From Gammaproteobacteria bacterium (GTDB lineage Bacteria; Pseudomonadota; Gammaproteobacteria; Ga0077536): 7,614 nt of DNA. Location of the stretch: positions 1 through 7,614 of the forward strand of contig DPMX01000090.1 of the NCBI GenBank assembly GCA_003540955.1, written 5' to 3'. Positions 1-6,694 of the stretch are shown here, piece by piece; within the stretch, counting starts at the first letter, position 1; every line of letters starts with the position of its first letter. The notes under the pieces were generated by a model that was not told the DNA's origin, made no database searches, and worked only from the letters and a program-made list of their open reading frames with translations. The position numbers and the translations under genes are program-made.

Positions 1-1
1 T

Positions 2-1696
2 CCTAGGCCGAACCTAGAGAGCATAGTCTCGATGGTTAATCATGGCTTTGCGATATCCGAGGCGAGTCAAACTCCGGTGATGCTAGAACTGAGAGTGCGA
101 GCGTGCCATCTCCACGGTCGCTTTAAGACCAAGGCTAATCGAAGACCGAAAACAACGCTACGCGAAGCGATGGAACAACCGATTCGTGATACCCATCGGA
201 TCGTGTTGCCTCCCGCAAGCTTTGACCATGAGCTAGAGAAGATTAATGACCGTTGGCCAAGAGCAATCGAATACATCAAAGCAAATCAGCTAAATGAGGT
301 ATTTGCAGGTGACAGTGATACCTCTGACATTGGAATTATTTTGCAAGGTGGTTTGTTTAATACGACCATGCGTGCCTTGGAGATCCTAGGCCTTGCCGAC
401 AGCTTTGGAAAAAGCCGGGTCGCGACCTATGTTATGAATGTGACCTATCCGTTGATCGACGAAGAGCTTGTCCAGTTTTGCTCTGACAAGAAAGCCGTTT
501 TACTGATCGAGGAAGGTCAACCTGACTACATTGAGCAAGCGCTAAATCGGATACTGCGACACGCCAATATCGACACGCGTATCCAGGGCAAAAGTGTGCT
601 GCCAAAGGCCGGCGAGTATACCGGAGAGGTTCTACAGCTAGGAATACAACAATTTCTTGAGCGCGAATCACCGCGGTTGCTGCCCAATATGTTGGATAGC
701 GCCCGTACCGCAATGGTGACAAGTCAGAAAGTTGGGAGTGATCTTGCTGGTTCTATCCCAGCGCGCCCACCTGGGTTTTGTACAGGATGTCCGGAACGAC
801 CCATATTTACTGCAATGAAACTTGTCCAACGCGAGATTGGCGATTTCCACGTTTCCTGCGACATCGGCTGCCATCTATTTTCGATCTTGCCGCCGTTTAA
901 TATCGGCAACACTACAATGGGCTACGGACTCGGAGCCGCCGGTGGCGCAGCATTTAATGTCAACTCAAACCAGAGGATGGTGAGCGTTATGGGCGATGGG
1001 GGCTTCTGGCACAATGGTCTCACCAGCGGCATTGGGAACGCAGTATTCAATGAAAATAACAACGTGATTGTGATTGTCGACAACGGATATGCGGCTGCTA
1101 CCGGAGGTCAAAATATATTGTCGTCACTCGCCGACAATCCACTGCGCAACACCAATAACCTAATTACTAAAGCAGTGAAAGGCGTTGGCGTAAAATGGGT
1201 CAAGACCGTTAACTCCTATGATTTAGGAAAGATGATACGTACCTTGCGTAAAGCGATGACGGCCACGACCCATGGACCTAAGGTAATCGTCGCCCGAGCA
1301 GAATGCATGCTGAACCGCCAGCGCCGCGAAAAGCCAGTCTTTAAAATTAACCAACTGGAAGGTCGACGAGTTGTACGTGAGCGCTTCGGTATCGACCCCG
1401 AGACCTGTACAGGTGATCACTCTTGTATCCGCCTGTCTGGCTGCCCGTCACTAACGATCACCGATAATCCCGACCCTTTGCGTACGGATCCAATCGCCTA
1501 TGTCGACAACTCCTGCGTTGGCTGCGGCGTCTGCGGCGAGATCGCGCATGCGGCCGTATTATGTCCATCGTTCTACAAGGCCGAAGTAATCTACAATCCC
1601 TCGCGATGGGATCGTTTTCTTAATCGCATACGCGTTAAGGTCATCCGTTATTTGCAAAACCGCCGCGCGCGGCAACTCTCTCGCTACGTGTGGTGA
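2..1696 (+). CDS. iorA: Indolepyruvate:ferredoxin oxidoreductase, alpha (TPP/Fe-S) subunit, 5'-truncated by window edge
   Basis: Catalytic subunit of a cytoplasmic 2-oxoacid:ferredoxin oxidoreductase that decarboxylates arylpyruvates (indolepyruvate, phenylpyruvate) and passes electrons to ferredoxin, forming arylacetyl-CoA. The reading frame is open from base 2, and the ATG at 32 lies inside the conserved run before the RACHLHGRF segment, so 32 is not the true start. By family length I infer that roughly 150-200 N-terminal residues are missing. Visible motifs are GFCTGCPERP (from 773), CDIGCH, and the thiamine-diphosphate motif at 992-1111: GDGGFWHNG, then NAVFNENNN, then DNGYAAATGGQ. A C-terminal cysteine-rich segment (1406-1564) has CTGDHSC, SGCP, CVGCGVCG and a final LCPSF, consistent with iron-sulfur clusters of this subfamily. 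It ends TGA, overlapping iorB. The family is secure; the physiological substrate is inferred. Confidence 0.9.
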   Translation, partial: PRPNLESIVSMVNHGFAISEASQTPVMLELRVRACHLHGRFKTKANRRPKTTLREAMEQPIRDTHRIVLPPASFDHELEKINDRWPRAIEYIKANQLNEVFAGDSDTSDIGIILQGGLFNTTMRALEILGLADSFGKSRVATYVMNVTYPLIDEELVQFCSDKKAVLLIEEGQPDYIEQALNRILRHANIDTRIQGKSVLPKAGEYTGEVLQLGIQQFLERESPRLLPNMLDSARTAMVTSQKVGSDLAGSIPARPPGFCTGCPERPIFTAMKLVQREIGDFHVSCDIGCHLFSILPPFNIGNTTMGYGLGAAGGAAFNVNSNQRMVSVMGDGGFWHNGLTSGIGNAVFNENNNVIVIVDNGYAAATGGQNILSSLADNPLRNTNNLITKAVKGVGVKWVKTVNSYDLGKMIRTLRKAMTATTHGPKVIVARAECMLNRQRREKPVFKINQLEGRRVVRERFGIDPETCTGDHSCIRLSGCPSLTITDNPDPLRTDPIAYVDNSCVGCGVCGEIAHAAVLCPSFYKAEVIYNPSRWDRFLNRIRVKVIRYLQNRRARQLSRYVW

Positions 1697-3213
1697 AAAC
1701 CTCCGTGGTTGAGCAAGGCCGCGAACGCATAACCATTGCGATCGCCGCCATGGGTGGTCAAGGCGGAGGTGTACTGGCGGATTGGATCCTAAAGACGGGA
1801 GAGAACGCCGGGTACTATGTTCAGGCCACCTCGGTACCAGGCGTTGCACAACGCACTGGCGCTACGATCTACTATTTAGAGCTGTTTCCCGAAGGTGCAT
1901 CAACGCGGCCCCCAGTACTAGCACTGATGCCAGTACCAGGCGATGTCGACGTGGTGATCGCCGCCGAACTAGCCGAAGCCGGCCGTGCAGCTCAGCGAGG
2001 AATCATCACACCAAATCGGACCTGTTTGATAGTATCTGATCACCGCGCCTACGCCATCGCTGAAAAAAGCGCGATGGGAGACGGGCGAGCCACATCCTCG
2101 GATATCAAACAAGCAATCGAAAAGACTGCGAAGTCGGTTATTTGCTTTGATATGCAAACCCTAGCGGAGACGCATAACACCGTGATAAGCGCAGCGCTAT
2201 TTGGCGCGCTGGCCGGTAGCGCCACCCTACCCTTTACAATCGAACAGTTCAAAGCGACGATCACTGGAGCCGGGAAATCGGTTGCTAGTAATTTGGCCGC
2301 TTTTTCTGCTGCCTTCGAGTTAGCCAGCAGCGAATCACCGGTAGTTAAAGCTGCTTCCGCTGCCACCATATTGGGCACGGCACCGAACACACTCGATCCA
2401 GAGATCGTTGAATTGCTCAAGCGCGTCGACACTGATCTATGTCCACCGGCTCGAGCAACTGCATTAATAGGCGTACAGCGTCTGCTCGATTATCAAGACC
2501 CCGAATATGCATCGCTTTATCTCGACCGTCTCAGTTCGGTCCAAAGAATAGACCCTGAAATAGAACGCGAGGCGCGGTTAACCGATGCGGTTGCGCGACA
2601 TCTCGCCTTATGGATGAGTTACGAAGATACGATACGGGTCGCCGATATCAAAATCCGGCGCGATCGATTCGATCGCTGCCGCACCGACCTTCGCGCGAGT
2701 GAGAATGAATTGGTATATCTAACCGAATATATGCATCCTCGGATCGAGGAGATTGCGGACACCCTACCACGACGTATTGGTAGCTGGTTACTCGCAACAC
2801 CATGGGCACAAAATTTCCTCATGAGATTCGTTTTGCGCGAACGTAAAATACACACCTCGAAACTCTGCGGTTATCTGCTGCTCTACTGGATCTCATCACT
2901 ACAACGTTTTAGACGTTCGACTTATCGCTTTACGACCGAGCAACAACGAATTGGGCGTTGGTTGTCGCGGATTGAATTTCTCGCAGGCGAGTATTACGAG
3001 CTCGCTCTCGAAGTTGCTCGTTGTCAAAACCTTATTAAGGGGTACGGTGATACTCATAAACGTGGGGTCAAAAATTTTGATCAGATCATGGAAACGCTGG
3101 ATGGCCACCCGATCACCCAACAGACTGCAACTCTAGTCGCTGACTTGCGGACGGCGGCACTCGCCGATGAGGATGGCGTTAAATTGAAAGAAAGCTTGCG
3201 GCAGATCGGGTAG
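1690..3213 (+). CDS. iorB: Indolepyruvate oxidoreductase beta-subunit family protein with DUF6537-like C-terminal half
   Basis: Partner subunit of IorA (507 residues). Residues 13 to about 210 form the 2-oxoacid:acceptor oxidoreductase gamma-type domain, with MGGQGGG at 21-27, VPGVAQRTGA at 49-58 and FGALAGSATLPF at 171-182. The remaining half, about 235-505, resembles DUF6537. It is helical and charged, and carries the conserved IKGYGDTHKRG segment (449-459); its role is unknown. It is about 300 residues longer than archaeal IorB, as in many proteobacteria. Two GTG codons are possible starts, 1690 and 1693. The second gives the classic 4-base GTGA overlap with the iorA stop and drops one residue. 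No strong Shine-Dalgarno precedes either, so translational coupling to iorA is likely. The stop TAG is followed by a convergent intergenic gap. Confidence 0.9.
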   Translation: MVKTSVVEQGRERITIAIAAMGGQGGGVLADWILKTGENAGYYVQATSVPGVAQRTGATIYYLELFPEGASTRPPVLALMPVPGDVDVVIAAELAEAGRAAQRGIITPNRTCLIVSDHRAYAIAEKSAMGDGRATSSDIKQAIEKTAKSVICFDMQTLAETHNTVISAALFGALAGSATLPFTIEQFKATITGAGKSVASNLAAFSAAFELASSESPVVKAASAATILGTAPNTLDPEIVELLKRVDTDLCPPARATALIGVQRLLDYQDPEYASLYLDRLSSVQRIDPEIEREARLTDAVARHLALWMSYEDTIRVADIKIRRDRFDRCRTDLRASENELVYLTEYMHPRIEEIADTLPRRIGSWLLATPWAQNFLMRFVLRERKIHTSKLCGYLLLYWISSLQRFRRSTYRFTTEQQRIGRWLSRIEFLAGEYYELALEVARCQNLIKGYGDTHKRGVKNFDQIMETLDGHPITQQTATLVADLRTAALADEDGVKLKESLRQIG

Positions 3214-3353
3214 GACACGATTGACTCGAAGCCACACTTAGGTAAAGTTCCTTAACGCGATAATCGACCAGCGACTATGGCCGATTTTCGCGTCGCTCAT
3301 AGCGAGCAGACGACATATACACGGCACACGGCCATATAGGGACGAGTAAGGGA

Positions 3354-3373
3354 AGCGTCAGCCCACTGACGCT
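3354..3373. terminator. Perfect 8-bp hairpin between convergent genes, possible weak bidirectional terminator
   Basis: AGCGTCAG (3354-3361) and CTGACGCT (3366-3373) pair perfectly around the tetraloop CCCA. The hairpin sits 8 bases beyond the stop of the minus-strand thioesterase gene and about 140 bases beyond the stop of iorB. Neither strand shows a proper U-tract: AATAGC follows on plus and TCCCTTA on minus. Intrinsic termination is therefore plausible but not demonstrated. A second small hairpin, TCGCT-cat-AGCGA, lies at 3293-3305 in the same gap. No gene is visible in 3214-3381. Confidence 0.45.
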
Positions 3374-3381
3374 AATAGCGG

Positions 3382-3849
3382 TTACAGGTTGAAAGCTTGC
3401 TCAAAACCGACCGGTTTAAGGTTTTCAAAGTCGTCAAAACTGTTCAAAGCATCTCGTATCGCTTGGGGAATAGTCACAGAGTCTAGCGTACCGTCATCGT
3501 TAATCCGCGCGTACACTCGCGTGCCCAAGCCTTCACACACTGAAGCACCCGTCACCACGTTCACACAGCGCGTTTTCCAATGTAGCGTACTAGCACCCAT
3601 ATCCTGTAGCTTGATGATGCTTAGCACCGACTCTCCATAGGCGGCGGGGCCGATAAAACGGAAATGCACTTCACCCATAACGAAAGTCGTCCGATCTTTC
3701 TTGATCATGACGTCTATGGGATAACCAATACGCCGAAACAACTCATGCTCGGTATCGTTAAACCATGACAGCATACGGGGGTAATACACCAAACCGAATG
3801 GATCGGATTCACCCCAGTTAACGGTCAATTCGCGCCAATACATTATCAT
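3382..3849 (-). CDS. Acyl-CoA thioesterase, 4-hydroxybenzoyl-CoA thioesterase-like hotdog protein
   Basis: Predicted cytoplasmic hotdog-fold thioesterase of 155 residues, the usual length for the family, hydrolysing an acyl- or aroyl-CoA to free acid and CoA. The N-terminal block WGESDPFGLVYYPRML (residues 12-27) matches the 4-HBT signature G-D-x-D-P-x-G-x-V-x-Y-P. Asp16 occupies the place of the catalytic Asp17 of Pseudomonas 4-hydroxybenzoyl-CoA thioesterase; the preceding conserved Asp is Glu14 here. The start ATG at 3849-3847 has GAGAAG seven bases upstream; a second in-frame ATG at 3843 is less well spaced. It lies 11 bases after the RidA-family gene and is almost certainly cotranscribed with it. 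In this context an aromatic or alicyclic CoA ester is the likely substrate, but the sequence does not identify it. Confidence 0.85.
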   Translation of the reverse strand: MIMYWRELTVNWGESDPFGLVYYPRMLSWFNDTEHELFRRIGYPIDVMIKKDRTTFVMGEVHFRFIGPAAYGESVLSIIKLQDMGASTLHWKTRCVNVVTGASVCEGLGTRVYARINDDGTLDSVTIPQAIRDALNSFDDFENLKPVGFEQAFNL

Positions 3850-3860
3850 CGTTCAACTTC

Positions 3861-4289
3861 TCATGCGGCTGGGATGACAGCGGTTGTCTCAATTTCAACC
3901 TTGGCACGATCCTCAACCAAAGCTACGACTTGTACCAACGCCATCACCGGGAAATGATACCCCATGACTGAACGGTAGGCCGCACCAAGCGCTTTTGCAT
4001 TAGCTAAATACTCATGCTTGTCGGTGACATACCAGGTCATGCGCACGATATGTTCTGGGCGGGCACCCGCTTCGGCCAATACGGCAACTATATTCTTTAA
4101 CGCTTGGCACGTTTGCTCAGCTAGTTCGTCGCTATTAAATTCTTGCTGCTCATTCCAACCAACTGTCCCACCGACAAATACCTGGCGACCGCTCACAGCG
4201 ATCCCGTTCGCGTAGCCTTTCGGCTTCGGCCAACCGGCCGGTTGTAAAAATTGGATATTCGGACCTTCGGGCTTGCCTGGTGCAGCCAT
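3861..4289 (-). CDS. RidA/YjgF/YER057c/UK114 family protein lacking the RidA catalytic arginine
   Basis: A 142-residue Rid-family protein. Archetypal RidA hydrolyses enamine/imine intermediates to 2-oxoacids and ammonia. The family is recognised from GYANGIAVSGRQVFVGGTVGW (about 25-45), the AGARPEHIVRMTWYVTD segment (74-90) and the C-terminal VEIETTAVIPAA. In E. coli RidA the stretch F-P-A-R-S carries Arg105. Here the matching stretch is FPVMALVQV, with Met116 in the arginine position, while the glutamates near 132-134 are kept. It therefore belongs with Rid groups lacking the arginine, and simple 2-aminoacrylate deaminase activity should not be assumed. I chose ATG 4289: AAGGG lies nine bases upstream, whereas the in-frame TTG at 4295 would be only three bases from it. 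It is the first gene of a two-gene minus-strand unit, divergent from the SDR. Confidence 0.85.
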   Translation of the reverse strand: MAAPGKPEGPNIQFLQPAGWPKPKGYANGIAVSGRQVFVGGTVGWNEQQEFNSDELAEQTCQALKNIVAVLAEAGARPEHIVRMTWYVTDKHEYLANAKALGAAYRSVMGYHFPVMALVQVVALVEDRAKVEIETTAVIPAA

Positions 4290-4370
4290 AGTCAATTTCC
4301 CTTACTCTTTGATGAGCCTTACTGATCCGCCCAACACAGAAATTCTTAGCGATTCCGCTTTCCCAAAATT

Positions 4371-4398
4371 ATTTTAACTTGAATTGTTTCAAGATTAA
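4371..4398 (-). promoter_or_regulatory. Candidate sigma-70-type promoter for the ridA-like/thioesterase unit
   Basis: By symmetry of the inverted repeat, the minus strand has TAAAAT at 4376-4371 as a -10. A weak -35, TTAATC (4398-4393), lies 16 bp upstream of it. The leader to the ATG at 4289 would be roughly 75 bases. The two divergent promoters are essentially superimposed, so one bound regulator could block both. Confidence 0.4.
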
Positions 4399-4401
4399 AA
4401 T
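4374..4401 (+). promoter_or_regulatory. Candidate sigma-70-type promoter for the SDR-marR unit
   Basis: TTAACT (4374-4379, four of six matches to the -35 consensus) is separated by 16 bp from TAAAAT (4396-4401, five of six matches to the -10 consensus). Transcription would begin near 4408. That is only about six bases before the ATG at 4414, and supports the downstream start at 4450. Both hexamers lie within the inverted repeat. Confidence 0.5.
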
Positions 4402-4436
4402 AATTCGTCTAAGATGCATTCATTGCGGCGAGCTCT

Positions 4437-4442
4437 AAAGGA
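4437..4442 (+). promoter_or_regulatory. Ribosome binding site deciding the SDR start
   Basis: AAAGGA lies seven bases before ATG 4450. The upstream in-frame ATG at 4414 has no comparable site and would sit almost at the predicted transcription start, so 4450 is preferred. Confidence 0.65.
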
Positions 4443-4449
4443 CTCGAAC

Positions 4450-5235
4450 ATGAACGACGTAGCCAATCGGGGTTCGACGGTTAGCGGTAAACACGCTGTA
4501 GTGACCGGTGGCTCTCGTGGGATCGGCGCAGCTGTCGCGCGCAGATTGCACGCTATGGGTGCGAAAATCACAATAATAGGCCGTAACCAGGCAGCTTTGG
4601 CCAAAGCACGCGACACACTTGAAGGGAGTGCCTACCAGGTAGCTGACGTGACCGATTTGGAATCCGTGAGCACCGCGTTTGCAGCCGCGAGCAATCATTT
4701 CGGACCGGTGGAAATCCTGATCAATAACGCTGGTGCTGCTCAAAGTGCGCCCTTTGCCAAGACTAACAAAGCGTTATGGGATCATATGCTCGCAGTCAAT
4801 CTAACCGGCATATTTCACTGCCAACAGCAAGTGATCGAGCCGATGCGTCATGCCCGCTGGGGCCGGATCGTAAATGTAGTTAGCACCGCGGGTCTAATCG
4901 GTTATGCCTACGTGGCAGCCTACTGCGCTGCCAAACATGGCGCAATTGGACTTACGCGAGCTCTGGCCCTCGAAGTCGCAAGAGAAGGTATCACCGTGAA
5001 CGCCGTATGTCCGGGGTTCACGGAGACCGATTTACTCGAAAAATCTATCAAAAACATCATGGGCACCACGGGACGAAGTCGCGAACAAGCAGAAAAATCT
5101 CTGAAAGCGGTAAACCCACAACGACAGTTCATCCAACCCGACGAAATTGCAACAACTGTCGCCTGGCTGTGTTCTTCGGGCTCGGAGAGCATTACTGGCC
5201 AATCGATTGCAGTTGCCGGTGGAGAGGTAACGTGA
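4450..5235 (+). CDS. SDR-family NAD(P)-dependent oxidoreductase
   Basis: Classical short-chain dehydrogenase/reductase of 261 residues, a normal length, predicted cytoplasmic. The cofactor motif TGGSRGIG is at 19-26, Asp66 is in ADVTD, NNAG is at 92-95, and the catalytic residues are Asn117, Ser145, Tyr158 and Lys162 (YCAAK), followed by the PGF turn at 188-190. Arg23 in the glycine motif and Arg45 after the second strand favour NADP(H), as in FabG-like enzymes (inference). It probably interconverts a 3-hydroxyacyl-CoA or alicyclic hydroxy/oxo-CoA intermediate, in line with the neighbouring CoA enzymes, but SDR sequence alone does not fix the substrate. The start 4450 is chosen over 4414 on ribosome-binding-site and promoter grounds. 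Its stop TGA overlaps the marR start by four bases. It is the first gene downstream of the inverted repeat. Confidence 0.88.
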   Translation: MNDVANRGSTVSGKHAVVTGGSRGIGAAVARRLHAMGAKITIIGRNQAALAKARDTLEGSAYQVADVTDLESVSTAFAAASNHFGPVEILINNAGAAQSAPFAKTNKALWDHMLAVNLTGIFHCQQQVIEPMRHARWGRIVNVVSTAGLIGYAYVAAYCAAKHGAIGLTRALALEVAREGITVNAVCPGFTETDLLEKSIKNIMGTTGRSREQAEKSLKAVNPQRQFIQPDEIATTVAWLCSSGSESITGQSIAVAGGEVT

Positions 5236-5726
5236 TTGCCAACGCGCCTGAGCCGTTGAATAAGGTCTCGGAGCCATTACGCAAAACACGTCCGAAACAA
5301 TCACTGCGATTGTGGTTGCGGTTGCTGGCCTGCGAGGGTCTCGTCGAACAAACCGTACGTGCGCGCCTGAGAACAACTTTCGACATCACTCTCCCTCAGT
5401 TCGATGTCTTATCCGAGCTTGAACACGCCGGCGAAGCGTTAACTATGTCACAACTGTCAGATAATCTAATGGTGTCTAATGGTAATGTAACCGGCGTTGT
5501 CGACCGTTTAGAGCGCGACGGTTACGTGCGTCGAGCTGCTTCGCCGACCGACCGACGCGTGCAGTATATTGAACTTACTGCTCACGGTGTCAACGCGTTT
5601 CGGCAGATGGCACGCGTGCATGAACGATGGATTACGGATTTGTTCTCGGACTTGACTGCGAACGAGATACAGACCTTGATCGTGGGCTTAAACAAGGCTA
5701 AGAGCTCGATCTCCTCCAAGCGCTGA
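5232..5726 (+). CDS. MarR-family winged helix-turn-helix transcriptional regulator
   Basis: A 164-residue MarR-type regulator, normally a homodimeric repressor whose DNA binding is relieved by a small ligand; regulators of aromatic catabolism often sense an aryl-CoA or phenolic compound. The helix-turn-helix spans about residues 70-97 (LTMSQLSDNLMVSNGNVTGVVDRLERDGYV), followed by the wing with the hallmark SPTDRRVQYIELTAHG (104-119). The frame stays open far upstream inside the SDR, but GTG 5232 is the convincing start. It forms a GTGA overlap with the SDR stop, has GGAG seven bases upstream (5221-5224), and yields the family's length. Cotranscription with the SDR places it under the promoter it probably controls. 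The target is most likely the inverted repeat at 4367-4405. Confidence 0.9.
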   Translation: MIANAPEPLNKVSEPLRKTRPKQSLRLWLRLLACEGLVEQTVRARLRTTFDITLPQFDVLSELEHAGEALTMSQLSDNLMVSNGNVTGVVDRLERDGYVRRAASPTDRRVQYIELTAHGVNAFRQMARVHERWITDLFSDLTANEIQTLIVGLNKAKSSISSKR

Positions 5727-5743
5727 ACAACCTTTTCGCGATT

Positions 5744-5773
5744 CTGACAGTTCGGCTACAACAGTAATCTATT
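5744..5773 (+). promoter_or_regulatory. Weak candidate promoter upstream of the crotonase-like gene
   Basis: CTGACA (5744-5749, five of six -35 matches) is separated by 18 bp from TCTATT (5768-5773, four of six -10 matches). It lies in the 104-bp gap after marR, so the next gene may be read from its own start as well as through from the SDR-marR unit. An A-rich stretch, ATTAAAAAAT at 5771-5780, resembles half of the operator arm at 4367-4405, but such sequences are common by chance. Confidence 0.25.
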
Positions 5774-5830
5774 AAAAAATCCGAGGCTTATTGCTATTGC
5801 CCGGCCGGTAACATAATTGGAGACAATCAA

Positions 5831-6640
5831 ATGAAGCTGTCTACGCTAAAGCCGACACATTTTAAGTGGCGATGCCGTGATTCGGTCGCAACAATTACCC
5901 TGAATCGACCAAAAAAGAAGAATCCGCTGACATTCGAATCTTACGCCGAATTGCGCGATACCTTTCGCAAGCTTAACTATGCGGACGATGTACACGCCGT
6001 AGTAATCACCGGGGCCGAAGGCAATTTTTCATCTGGCGGTGATGTCCACGACATAATCGGCCCACTCACTGAAATGGATATGAAAGGTTTAATCGAATTT
6101 ACCCGTATGACCGGTGATGTCGTCAAAGCGATGCGCGCGTGTCCACAACCTATCATCGCCGCGGTAGATGGGATCTGCGCTGGTGCCGGCGCCATCTTAG
6201 CGATGACCGCCGACATGCGCTTCGGTACGGAAAGTTGTAAGACCGCATTCCTGTTCACCCGTGTTGGGCTTGCTGGCTGCGACATGGGCGCGTGCGCCAT
6301 TCTGCCGCGGATCATTGGGCAGGGTCGCGCAGCAGAGATCCTGTTAACCGGACGCGCCATGAGCGGAGTAGAGGGTCTACGCTGGGGCTTTTTCAATCGT
6401 CTATGTGCGCCAGAAGCCGTCGTTAAGGAAGCGCAGGCGACGGCCGTTAGTCTGGCGTCCGGCCCGAGGTTTGCGAACGGCATGACCAAGAATATGATCA
6501 ATCAAGAATGGAATATGTCAATCGATCAAGCGATTGAAGCCGAGGCACAAGCACAAGCAATCTGCATGCAAACACAGGACTTCCATCGCGCCTACCAGGC
6601 CTTCGTAGCAAAACAAACACCAATATTCGAAGGGGACTAG
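5831..6640 (+). CDS. Enoyl-CoA hydratase/isomerase (crotonase) family protein with atypical active site
   Basis: Crotonase-fold protein of 269 residues, normal for the family, acting on a CoA thioester in the cytoplasm. The start ATG has GGAG (5819-5822) eight bases upstream. Oxyanion-hole segments are present: NFSSGGD (65-71) and GICAGAGA (114-121). Downstream are LPRIIG (158-163) and a C-terminal segment ending PIFEGD. The two glutamates used for hydration in rat crotonase (Glu144, Glu164) align with Ile122 and with Arg144 or the adjacent Thr143. An acid remains at Asp151 in GCDMG, near the position of Asp204 of dienoyl-CoA isomerase. Simple 2-enoyl-CoA hydratase activity is therefore doubtful; isomerase, hydrolase or ring-opening chemistry is possible. 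It lies 104 bases after marR in the same direction and is a likely member of the same pathway. Confidence 0.87.
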   Translation: MKLSTLKPTHFKWRCRDSVATITLNRPKKKNPLTFESYAELRDTFRKLNYADDVHAVVITGAEGNFSSGGDVHDIIGPLTEMDMKGLIEFTRMTGDVVKAMRACPQPIIAAVDGICAGAGAILAMTADMRFGTESCKTAFLFTRVGLAGCDMGACAILPRIIGQGRAAEILLTGRAMSGVEGLRWGFFNRLCAPEAVVKEAQATAVSLASGPRFANGMTKNMINQEWNMSIDQAIEAEAQAQAICMQTQDFHRAYQAFVAKQTPIFEGD

Positions 6641-6694
6641 CTTGATTGCCTCGCGCTATAATTACCAGCATTGGAAGACTTAGCAAGGATAAAT

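Larger units (their letters stand above)
4367..4405. promoter_or_regulatory. Long inverted repeat, probable MarR operator in the divergent promoter region
   Basis: The left arm 4367-4383 reads AATTATTTTAA then CTTGAA. The right arm 4388-4405 reads TTCAAG, an extra A (4394), then TTAAAATAATT. All 17 arm positions pair apart from that single extra base, around a 4-base centre TTGT (4384-4387). The inner 16 bp, CTTGAA-TTGT-TTCAAG, is the size of a typical MarR-family site. It lies between the divergent RidA-family and SDR genes, and a MarR gene is second in the SDR unit. It overlaps candidate core promoters on both strands, so binding would repress both units and probably autoregulate the regulator. 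The repeat is directly visible; the identity of the binder is inferred. Confidence 0.75.

Noticed and set aside
32..34. ATG at 32 as the iorA start
   Set aside because: The frame is open to the window edge and conserved IorA sequence already surrounds this codon; the gene begins upstream of the window.
4290..4295. TTG 4295 as the start of the Rid-family gene
   Set aside because: It is only three bases from the AAGGG site; ATG 4289 is well spaced.
4414..4449. ATG 4414 as the SDR start (12 extra residues)
   Set aside because: No good ribosome binding site, almost coincident with the predicted transcription start, and the extra residues precede the normal SDR N-terminus.
5007..5231. A 75-codon upstream extension of the MarR reading frame beginning at ATG 5007
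   Set aside because: It lies entirely within the SDR coding region, has no MarR similarity, and would make an over-long protein. GTG 5232 has a ribosome binding site and a GTGA overlap.
5801..5808. CCGGCCGG palindrome upstream of the crotonase gene
   Set aside because: An eight-base GC palindrome is unremarkable and has no promoter geometry around it.
5977..6501. A 174-codon open frame antisense to the crotonase gene
   Set aside because: Low-complexity composition (many Ala, Pro, Arg, Ser), no recognisable domain and no ribosome binding site; it is a shadow of the coding strand.
6657..6662. Perfect TATAAT just after the crotonase stop
   Set aside because: No -35 at an acceptable distance and no TG extension; a hexamer match alone is weak evidence.
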